From NCBI GenBank assembly GCA_004194705.1, contig SADC01001278.1, forward strand, positions 930,001 to 994,000: a DNA stretch of 64,000 nt, in the 5' to 3' direction. Of this stretch, positions 55,909 through 64,000 are shown piece after piece (position 1 is the first letter of the stretch; every line of letters begins with the position of its first letter). The notes under the pieces are model-generated. The model was not told the DNA's origin and made no database searches. It was given only the letters and a program-made list of their open reading frames with translations. The stretch comes from Ditylenchus dipsaci. Lineage: Eukaryota; Nematoda; Chromadorea; Rhabditida; Anguinidae. The translations under genes and the position numbers were made by a program.

Positions 55909-58900
55909 CCGGAAAGCAATTTGATTCAGCTAGCTGTGGGCGAGCCCATTCCTCGACCACTATCGAAAACACCGAAATAGAGCAAGACGTTCAGTTGAGC
56001 AATACCCAAGTACAACCTGGAATAGGAAGTAAAGTGGAGCAGCAAGTCAAGCCAACATCATCCAAAAAAAATTCTAAGACAGACAAATTCAATTCCTTTT
56101 TGGAGGAAGGCAGATTCTACATGCGATTTTTGGTGCCTGTTGAAGCTGATGCGATTGTTGGCCCTCTGAGCCGTAATCTCAAATATTTTAGGAGCAAAGT
56201 AGGATAGTATTGCTTTTCCAAACCATGTTTTACTCAAAAGGTTAAAAATATCGTAAAAAATGATTTTCAAAAAGAAATAGGCTAAAAAGGCTTTTCAATA
56301 TATATGCAATGATATTTTTTTTCTTGTTTCAATCAGCAAAATTACTGGTGTCAACTTTTTTGTGCATCTACATGAACTAAAAATACTTGTGATAAAAGAG
56401 ACTTTTGTAGTTTTGTGTAACGTACTATAAGTTTAAAAATACTTTTAACACGCGAAAAGCCGTGCGTCCTGAAAAATGATCGAGTGCAGAATTTCACGCT
56501 GAACACGATTTCGAATTTCGCTCAAGGCAATAAACATTTAAACTTCGAAAAAATTCGCAAACTTCTTGCATGAATGATTTTTGTCATAAAATTGCCATAT
56601 AATACTTTAACGATATGTGATTAGAAGCTCGTAATCTGCGCTTTTTCGCGTTAAAACTAGGCTGATCTATTTGGAAAATCGGCATGCTATTCCTCTTTGA
56701 AGTTGCATACGCGAAAATCGTGACTTGGTCGGTTTACAGGGGCAGTTGATCACCATATAGTGACTTTTTGGGAATTTTTTTTTGCACCGTCGTGTTCAGC
56801 GTGAAATTCTGCACACGACCGTACCTTCAGGACGTACGGCCTTCGCGTGTTAAATTACTTTGAAATTGTTAAAGGACCATGTCTCTTCCTTATCATGTCA
56901 ATCTAAAAATGCTAGAATGCGCGATCCGTGACGTTTCGTCGCCTAGACCGATTCCTCACCCGATACGTTTCGTCACCTCATACTCAAACGGGTCATTTTG
57001 TCACTTTCTATTAAAAGGGGACGTTTCGTCACCTCTTATTAAAACGTGACGTTTCGTCAACTGCCAATAAAAAGGGGCGTTTCGTCACCTATCACTAAAA
57101 TTTAACAATCACTCGTAAATATATGACAAGATGTCCGTGTACGGTGATCGTCACTTATAAATTAGGGTACGTGACATATGTTCGCCGGACCGAATTTCGC
57201 CGCGCTCAATCGCCGCATACTTTTGACTGGGTTTTGGTCATTAGAGCTGGTCAAAAACACCTTTATATGCATTTCGTTCAAGACTTTGACTTTTTGCTTC
57301 GGTCCTCCTAGGTAAACCAACCAAAAAGGTTGTCCAGATACCACAAAAAGATGGAAATACTGTATGGGCATTCTGTAGAGTTGGTCCGGAATTTTTTGAG
57401 TCGAAACCGGAACCCCTAAATATTTTCGTAATTTTTACAATTTTTTGTAATCTTTGGTGGTATTCTACGCAATATTGAATTTCGCTTCAGACTGACGAAA
57501 AACATTGTGTAAAATACTTAATAACTACAAAAATAATGCTTTTTTAAGGTGAAAATTCCGTTCTAACCCCGACCGGAAAATGAACCGGAATTTTCACCTT
57601 CAAAGGGTATTTTTTCTTTGGTAAAAAAACATTTTACACAATATTTTCTGTCCATCTAACGCAGAATTTAATACTGTGCTGAATGACACCAATTTAAAAA
57701 AAAATTAAAGAAATCACAGAAATATTTTGGGATTCCGGTTTTGACCCGAAAAAATTCCGGGCCAACTCTAGTATTCTAACTCGTTTTGGTCACGGGAACT
57801 AGGCAAAATGAGCCTCTATATGCATCATTTTTTTTATCATGAGTCTTGCTCGGAATCATGTCTAAGGTAAGTGAGAGCGCGCATCTCTAACTCTCAAGCC
57901 TCCTGCGCCCCTTCGGGGGCTTGGGGCTTGGAGTTGAGATGCGCACACCCCCATACCTTAGACACAAATCACTCGAAAGTGACTCTGCGTGCATAAAATG
58001 TATGCATACCAGAGTTTATTTATGCGGTAGGCCCAGTCAACAAAACATGTCCAAATCCTATCTTTTGGGGAGTAAAGTAAACAGTTTTAAATTTCAAACA
58101 ATTTTACAAATTTATTTTCTAAAATCTAAAACAAAAAAATTCGAAAACATTATTGACAAAATCTATGGGGTCTCACGCGTTTCAAACCCTTGAAAAAGCC
58201 ATGATAAGAAAGATACGTGATCCTTAGAGAGTTTACAAGGCACAACTGTGCCCTACTTTTGAAATTTCAAATTTCTAAAAGCCTGAGACCAGTAACAAAT
58301 TTTTGAAAAGTTCATATTTATTATATTCTTTTGACATTCAAAATTTCTGAATTCCAAGAGCCTTTATTTTTGTCGTCTAAAGCATCATACTGGTCTCCGC
58401 CTTTTTCAAATTTGAGATTGTTAGCGTAAGGCATTGGTATGCCTCTTAAAAAGCTAAAAAATAAAGCTAAAGTTGAAAGATTTGGATTTAAAAAATACAA
58501 CAATTTTAGTCCATTTAACACTGGAAAAGGCAAATGTACTAAAGTGTGCGCCTGGTTTCAAATTTCATGCTGATAACGTTGATGCTAAAAAAATATTCGA
58601 AATTTTCACTCTGCGCCAGCTGACTGGCCAATGTCTGCTAGTAGTGTCGAAAATTGGATTATTTAATTATATGACTGTATCTTAATTAACTTATTATTAA
58701 TTGCCCAAGTTAATAGCTTAGTTCAAGCTAATATTCAAGGCTACGAAATAATATATTTGGATCCTGAGAAGCATTTTCGTACTACACTTATAATGCATCT
58801 TCAAAGTTAGCGTGAAATTTCTAAAACCGACTGTTGGAAACTTTTTAGTGTACATTTTTCTGAAGAAGCTTAGTTTTGAATAATTGTTGTAATACCGGGC

Positions 58901-61900
58901 AGCACGAAGAACTGCATGTTTTACTGCTTTGTACTGGCATGACACATATGTTTACCAAATAAATCACACGTGTTTTAGAAAAAAATTATGCAATAATGGT
59001 GTTTTAAAAATGATAGAGAAGATTTTCGCTTAATTCCGACGTCAGATTCGTGATCAGCATGGTCGATTTGTTTATGAAACTGCTTTAAGAATTCAAAATT
59101 CACTGTTGAAATTCGAATTCCGCTCAATACAAATAACATTCAAAGGTTGAATTTGACAAAGTTTTGTCTTGAGCGAAATTTGAATTTTGACAGTGAGTTT
59201 TAAATTCTAAAATGTTTTTCAAACTTAGCTTCTGTAGAAAAAATAGGAAAATGTACACCAAAAACTTTTCAACAGTCGGTTTTCGAAATTTCACGCTAAC
59301 TTTGAATATGTATTATAAGTGTAGTAAGAAAATGCTTTTCAAGATCCAAATATATTATTTCGAAGCCTTGAATATTAGCTTGAACTAAGCTATTAACTTG
59401 CACAATTAATAATAACCATTTCAATGAAATAATCCAATTTTCGACACTACTAGTAGACATTTGCCAGTCAGATGGCGCAGAGTGGAAATTTTGAAAACTT
59501 TTTAGCAGCAACGTAATCAACATGAAATTTGGGACCAGAAGTACACTTCAGTACAGTTGGCCTTTCCATTGTTAATTGTCTTTGATGCGTAAACACAAAT
59601 TTTGAACATTTAGTACCAAGCTTATATTCACATTTCAATAGCACCAATGCCTGAGAGGTAAGCACACACACACATTTAAATTTACTCTTTGAAATATCTT
59701 CTGTATTTAGGACTGTCAGTATTGCCGGCCCACAAGAAAATTGTGCTGACTATTACAAGAAGTTTGTGTGTCACTTGAGACAGGTGATATTTATATGGCC
59801 TCACCCCTTCAAATCAACTATTTTTTCTGGATTTTTTAAATTTTATTTACCGTAATTCTTCTAAAAAGAGCCCATGCTACATTAAGCGCCCATGTTCTAC
59901 TGAGCGCCTATGCTTAAATAATTTTCACGGCCCTCTAATAAGACGGGCCCTAAGGCGATCTGAAGAATAAGGCGCCTTTTACTGACGGTGTTTTTCTATA
60001 ATTGACTTCGAACAAAAAAGGTCGATTTTTGATGCCAATTGTCTTTATAGTTTTTGTCAGCGCTGTCGGCTCCGATAGATCGAAATATAAGCGCCCATAC
60101 TTTAATAAGCGCCCATGTTCTAATAATCACCCATGCTAGAGAGAGGTCGATAAATAAGCGCCCATGGGCTCTTTTTGACAAATTCAAATGCGCGCGGGAC
60201 ACTCCTCTTTCGTCTCTCACTGTACTCTTTTGAGTCGCCCGAAATAACTCCAAAGAGTAGAGTGCGAGACGAAAGAGGTGTCCCGCGCGCATTTGAATTT
60301 GCTGAATTTTCATTTGCATCAACAAGTATGGTCCTTTAAATACATATACCGTAAACTCTCTATTGAAGGCCCCCCTTTTGGCTCCAAATATTTGTGAGGT
60401 TATTTTGAGAAGCTTACAACGTTCTCATTACTTTAAGTAATTTAATGTTTTATAACAAAAGAGCGTAATGCTTTATTGTAGCAGAGCTTAAGAGCTACAA
60501 ATATTACTTATTATGGTCCATAGGCGCCTATGGGCGCCTGTATCGTATTTTGAAATTTCAACGTTAAAATTTTTAATGATATCCACGTGGTTTGGGCCCA
60601 CCTTAGTGGTTCGGGTATATTTCCTGGTGTTCGAGCCCTATCGGAACTCCTATCAAATGTTCAAACGGTCAATTTTTGTCGACTGTATTCTTTGAATTTT
60701 TATTTGTTGAATATGATCATCAAAGTGATTATTCAGATTACGTCGATTCTTTATTTATAATTACGGTGATCGAGGTGATCACACTCGTCATAACCACATT
60801 AGTCACCTTGATCACTACGTTCAATAATAAAAACTTATAAAAATGCAGTCAACAACTTCACTGTGTGAACATTCGATAGGAGTGCCCCTATCCTGGTGAT
60901 TGGAGGATTATCGTGGTTAGGGCCTCATCCTCATCACCGGCGGTATCGCCAGGAAATTGGCGCAATTTCAAATTTTTTAAGATTTTCCACAAAAACCCTA
61001 CTTTTCAACTTCGAGGGCCGAAATTTTGAATTTTTAAACAAGAAAATTCAAATCTCATTATAAAAGATCTTCCACTACTAAAAGAGCTTTCGAATGAGTA
61101 CAAACATGCATATGAAAGTATGCAATACAAAAGTTTTTCTTTGTGACCAAATTGGCACTCATAAGAATAACCCTGTAAACCACCTACTTTTCAACTTCAA
61201 GAGGCAAAGTCTCAATTTTATCCACAGCAAACCCATAATCTTATTTCAAGTGGTCCTTTGCCACTGCACGAGCTTTGAATAAGCACAACATGTGAATAAA
61301 ACTATGCGATATAAAAAAGTTTTTCCTTTTGACCAAACATGTATTCAAAAGTGTAACGGACCATCGCTCCCACCCCATCCCAAATACTATATATAGATAT
61401 TTTTCCAACCACACCCGACCAATTTTTTGAGTAAAATACAATACGAATTCACTGCTCTATTGATCTACATAAGCAATTTTTGCGAGTACGACAACTTTTG
61501 TTTGAAAATTTTATCGACCAAACCACCACCCTTAAAATGACTGAATGTCGATCCCAAAAATTCACTTCTCCAACTCCCGGCCCAATTTTTTTGTCCAGTA
61601 GGGTGACATGAAAAAACGAACACGCATGCCTTCATCTACAATTAAAGAGCTATCGAATGACACCAAGATCTCCACAAAGTGTCCACAAAAAGTGGGATAA
61701 ATCGCGCTCCGAACAAAAGTTCCAAACAGCGTTTGGAACTTTTGGATACACTGACACATGCCTTATATATGATAGAATGGTTTTTTAAAATTTGAACGTC
61801 GAGATATAACCTTTTAAAAAAATCGACTTCTTTATAGTAGAGACCGCATCGGGACGGGATCCCGGGCGGGATCTCGTCCCGCCCGCCCTGATTTTGGCCA

Positions 61901-63667
61901 AAAATCCCGTCCGAAATCCGCCAGAAGGCCAGATGCGGTCTCTGCTTAAAAGGGGAGGAAACTTTATATGCGCATCGCCTAACTTACAGGCTCGACTACC
62001 ACTGGGTTCACACCTGAATTTTTTTATCTCATTTACAAGTTTAGTGTCGAAAAGATCCTCACACTCTTGGCTATCCAACAATGAGAATGAGAAATGAGAA
62101 TGAGAAGCATAATGAGAATGAGAAATGAGAATAAGAAGCATAATGCTTCTCATTCTCATGTTGAACACTTTCTCATTGTCATTCTTCTCATTCTCATTTA
62201 TGCTTCTCATTATTGAAAACACTGTTGTCAATGCATGATTTCACAGTTACTGGAGCTTTATAAATGCTAAAAAAAGGCTAAAATTTCGAAAATTGATGGT
62301 TTTCGGGGTTTTTCTTTGACTAGTTTGATTGGTATTTTCTGATTTTTTTCTAAAAGTCACACGATTCATATACAAAATGTATCCAATCTTCTAGGCTTTC
62401 ATTTGAACTACAGTCAACTCTCGCTAATCCGTCACTCTCGATAATCCGTCACCTTCGTGACACTTTGTTTGGTTTGCCTTAAATAAATAAGGCTAATCCG
62501 TCACTCGCTAATCCGTCACTCTTGATTATCCGTCACCCACGGCCGGTCCCAAGGGGTGACGGATTATCGAGAGTTGACTGTATCATGCAGAAAAAAGGTA
62601 ATATTTTGTTAGAGCTGAAATAAAAAAAACATTTAACGATGTCCAGTTCTATGCCATCCTTTATTATGATGGTCATTTGCATGAAATCCTAAAATTAGGG
62701 CATTTGCTGACAGTAAAGCAGTGCTGTAAATAGTTGCAATCGATTTCTAGATGGTTTTTGCCCCTAGAAGTCAGTGAACTTACTAAAAACTGGAGTAAAA
62801 TAAGTAGGCCGTGCACTCAGGCGGATTCAAACCGTCGACCCATATAAAGTTTCCTCCCGCTTTAAAAAGTGGCCGAAAATCCTAGATTTCTGATTTTTCG
62901 GATTCTAGTCATTTTTTAAGAATTTGATTTTCTTTATATCTCAACACTCAGATTTTCAAAAATTGAAGTGGGCTTTTGTAGCTTTTGAACTGCATTACAA
63001 CGAAGGACTAAGATTTTGTCATAATGTCTTAAATTTAATTGACCTTTTGATCACTGAAAACACACAATCTACAAGAACGGACCAGTGCCTGGCCATGTGG
63101 ACAAGCCGACTTCAAATAGTTTTAGCTTGGCTCTTATAAAGTTATTCTAGAAAGAGTCCAGACGTTTTCAGCACCCCAGAGTTAGGCCACAAGATAGGAA
63201 TGAAAGGAAAATTTTCATTTGCCCGTGATGACGAGGCACTGGTCCATTCTTACATAATTCTTCCTGCTTATCAACTCCTCAAAATTATAAAAAAAGGGAT
63301 TGATTTTACATAATCATGCTTTTTTAGATATTAAAATGTTTAGATAAAAACCTAGTTTTGGTGTCTAACAAAAGAGCATACTCAGGGCTTTAAAAATCTC
63401 AAGAAATCAAAATAATTAAATTTCTTTTAAAATGGGTAAAAATACTTGGGCGATCCTGCATATTAGTAATCTAACGAGTATCTAACTTCTAATTTTGCAG
63501 GCACAGAAGATAGAAGAACACGATATTATTGACGTGCGTGTCCTTGTACACAAAACCATGCTGAATTGATGAACGGAAAGTTAATGCCAAGCTGGTATGA
63601 ACAATTCAAACTGGAGCCAGGACAGCTCAGACTGGCCAAAATAGTGTGCCCAAGGTCTACAGACAGG
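55909..63667 (+). CDS. hnRNP K/PCBP-like KH-domain protein, 5' end and 3' end missing
   Basis: Exons 55909-56198, 59614-59657 (44 nt), 59711-59783 and 63501-63667 join in phase (0, 2, 0). After a polar linker, KH1 reads MRFLVPVEADAIVGPLSRNL, then YQAYIHISIAPMPER and TVSIAGPQENCADYYKKFV. KH2 reads DIIDVRVLVHK, then HAELMNGKLMPSWYEQF and VCPRSTDR, matching the hnRNP K KH2 length (41 residues from VH to TDR). KH2 needs one extra base in the A run at 63552-63555. Both GXXG RNA-gripping loops are altered (GPLS; GKLM). hnRNP K proteins bind C-rich RNA/DNA and act in nucleus and cytoplasm; with these loops nucleic-acid binding may be weak. KH3 should lie beyond 64000. Introns of 3.4 and 3.7 kb are full of foldbacks. 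Confidence 0.75.
56445..56853. mobile_element. Foldback element in KH intron 1
   Basis: TTAACACGCGAAAAGCCGTG at the left, TACGGCCTTCGCGTGTTAA at the right. GTGCAGAATTTCACGCTGAA pairs with TTCAGCGTGAAATTCTGCAC. Termini with TTA/TAA could reflect a 3-bp TTA/TAA target duplication (PIF/Harbinger-like), uncertain. Confidence 0.75.
56928..57106 (+). repeat. GACGTTTCGTCACCT tandem array
   Basis: About six imperfect copies of GACGTTTCGTCACCT spaced 30-36 bp, several followed by (T)ATTAAAA(G/C). TGACGnnnCGTCA is itself palindromic. No flanking inverted partner was found, so this may be half of a foldback. Confidence 0.7.
57376..57770. mobile_element. hAT-like foldback with decayed TSD
   Basis: TAGAGTTGGTCCGGAATTTT at the left and AAATTCCGGGCCAACTCTA at the right. 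Flanks GCATTCTG/GTATTCTA match 6 of 8. Inner GGTGAAAATTCCG/CGGAATTTTCACC and TTGTGTAAAAT/ATTTTACACAA pair. KH intron 1. Confidence 0.75.
57781..58035 (-). repeat. TCTAAGGTAAGTG dispersed repeat, full copy
   Basis: Reverse orientation of 8150-8395: 'aatcatgtctaaggtaagtg', 'ctctcaagcctcctgcgcc', 'cttggagttgagatgcgcac', 'accttagacacaaatcactc', 'taccagagtttatttatgcg'. Palindromic about its centre near 57908. Confidence 0.8.
58498..59577. mobile_element. Large foldback (arms about 360 bp) in KH intron 1
   Basis: 58498-58865 pairs with 59222-59577: 'caaatttcatgctgataacg', 'agcttagttcaagctaatat', 'agcgtgaaatttc', 'ccgactgttg' and their complements. A hairpin in the loop (59080-59200; GAATTCAAAATTCACTGTT / GACAGTGAGTTTTAAATTC) is present. 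Right edge is 37 bp before the 44-nt KH exon. Confidence 0.8.
59848..60178. mobile_element. Element with AAGCGCCCATG motif array at both ends
   Basis: TACCGTAATTCTTCTAAAAA, then GAGCCCATG, AAGCGCCCATG and GAGCGCCTATG at exactly 18-bp spacing. After a body, AAGCGCCCATA, AAGCGCCCATG, AATCACCCATG (again 18 bp apart) and AAGCGCCCATGGGCTCTTTT. Ends AAAAAGAGCCCATG/CATGGGCTCTTTTT are inverted. Possibly a distant member of the CCGTATTTTC family. Confidence 0.65.
60179..60301. mobile_element. Hairpin with CGTCTC...GTACTCTTT core, copy 2
   Basis: CAAATTCAAATGCGCGCGGG at the left and CCCGCGCGCATTTGAATTTG at the right; inner CTCTTTCGTCTCTCACTG pairs. Shares its inner core with 18537-18724. Confidence 0.8.
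60302..61838. other. KH intron sequence, no gene
   Basis: Includes TACCGTAAACTCTCTATTGA at about 60349 (half of a CCGTATTTTC-like end) and GTGATC-rich inverted words at 60720-60830. GAACTCCTATCAAATGTTC (60644) and GAACATTCGATAGGAGTGC (60868) form an imperfect inverted pair. Short open frames at 61094-61759 are unsupported. Confidence 0.4.
61839..61943. mobile_element. Short GC-rich foldback (motif CGGGACGGGAT)
   Basis: AGAGACCGCATC...GATGCGGTCTCT, 105 bp, with CGGGACGGGATC and CGGGCGGGATC and their complements inside. No target duplication. It explains the unusual Arg/Pro/Gly-rich minus-strand open frame here. Confidence 0.8.
62079..62218. repeat. TGAGAATGAGAA palindromic array
   Basis: (A)ATGAGAATGAGAAATGAGAA units repeat to 62140, then the complement (TTCTCATTCTCAT) repeats to 62218; AGCATAATGCTTCTC is near the turn. 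The same both-ends array pattern as other foldbacks here. Confidence 0.75.
62290..62700 (+). repeat. Dispersed repeat, second copy (MITE-filled)
   Basis: Matches 12480-13020 outside the MITE at 62411-62580. Confidence 0.6.
62411..62580. mobile_element. pogo/Tigger-like MITE (motif TAATCCGTCAC)
   Basis: CAGTCAACTCTCGCTAATCC at the left, GGATTATCGAGAGTTGACTG at the right, TA on both sides. TAATCCGTCAC or ATTATCCGTCACC occurs at least five times. The empty site exists at 12931-12932, confirming TA duplication. Confidence 0.92.
62700..63500. other. KH intron sequence, no gene
   Basis: Contains 'gggcttttgtagcttttgaa' near 62970, another degenerate copy of the GTAGCTCTTGAGCTGCG word, and a tRNA-like GGATTCAAACCGTCGACCC near 62823. 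The acceptor TTTTGCAG of the KH2 exon is at 63493-63500. Confidence 0.4.
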
Positions 63668-63928
63668 GTAACTTAGTCAACCAAAACTCTAACATGGTAA
63701 AAGGTTGCACATATAATTTGTCCTAACATAAGAGGCCTAAACCTGTTTTTATAAGTATAGTTAAGTATAGCTTTTAACATTCCGCTAGGATTTCACTTTA
63801 AACACGACAGTATTTTTGGTTAAAAATTTTCTAAGAAAAAAAATTTAGTTAGAGCCTTCTGACCATTTCAAATTTTTGTCCTGTGTCAAAAGTACGAAAA
63901 ACGATCATAATTTTTGTAAACTTCATAT

Positions 63929-64000
63929 CAGTGGTGTAACGGCACCGAGTGCCGCACCGGCACTGGTGCGGCACCGACCCGCACCGGCACCGGCCGGTGC
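63929..64000. mobile_element. GGCACCGG foldback element, copy 3 (cut by window end)
   Basis: CAGTGGTGTAACGGCACCGA, then GCACCGGCAC and GGTGCGGCACC words up to the last base. Same family as 25126-25434 and 27796-28252. Confidence 0.65.

Noticed and set aside
61785..62231. 148-codon minus-strand open frame
   Set aside because: Spans a GC-rich hairpin and the TGAGAATGAGAA array; its composition follows these repeats.
63501..63667. KH gene as a dead pseudogene
   Set aside because: Exon phases, splice sites and domain lengths fit with a single homopolymer base restored, and the same defect affects clearly conserved genes such as DHCR24.

Overview
The window is animal nuclear DNA, most likely from a nematode. 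The evidence is AT-rich sequence, protein genes cut by 44-50 nt introns ending in TTTCAG/TTTTAG, a secreted ShK-type (ShKT) cysteine-rich protein with Ser/Thr-rich tails, a CUB protein, and a sterol C24-reductase gene of the kind sterol-auxotrophic nematodes use. An enoplean (clade I) nematode with a repeat-rich genome would fit, but species is inference. Several first coding exons have a splice-acceptor-like TTTAG/GCTAG a few bases before the ATG, as expected for spliced-leader trans-splicing or a 5' UTR intron.

Genes, left to right: a single-exon four-TM membrane protein (minus, 3.8-4.7 kb); a secretory first exon (plus, 5.96 kb); a secreted cysteine-rich/Ser-Thr-rich protein with ShKT half-domains (plus, 7.36-12.13 kb); a secreted Gly/Leu/Asn-rich protein (minus, 13.7-14.36 kb); a complete 9-exon DHCR24 orthologue (minus, 16.1-18.25 kb); a complete secreted double-CUB protein (plus, 21.05-23.4 kb) converging on a complete two-exon 84-residue HMG-box protein (minus, 23.76-25.88 kb); and an hnRNP K/PCBP-like KH protein (plus, 55.9 kb to beyond the window), whose large introns carry many foldback elements. 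The genes show no shared pathway.

The middle (29.0-48.7 kb) is one near-perfect palindrome: two arms of about 9.1 and 9.4 kb around a 1.16-kb spacer. It has no convincing protein gene but contains about 16 intron-like GT...AG segments of almost constant length (36-39 nt), some plainly duplicated, so it may be a duplicated noncoding or unknown multi-exon transcription unit.

The rest is packed with foldback (inverted-repeat) DNA elements. Five have perfect 8-bp target duplications (hAT-like). Others sit at TA dinucleotides (pogo/Tigger- or mariner-like). Many carry a short motif repeated near both ends. In one family, two copies with the same body have different motifs, changed together at every position.

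Ten reading-frame breaks in six genes are each repaired by one extra base in a homopolymer run, and the palindrome arms differ mainly in homopolymer length. The sequence therefore probably carries systematic one-base homopolymer deletions, and most 'broken' genes here are likely intact.
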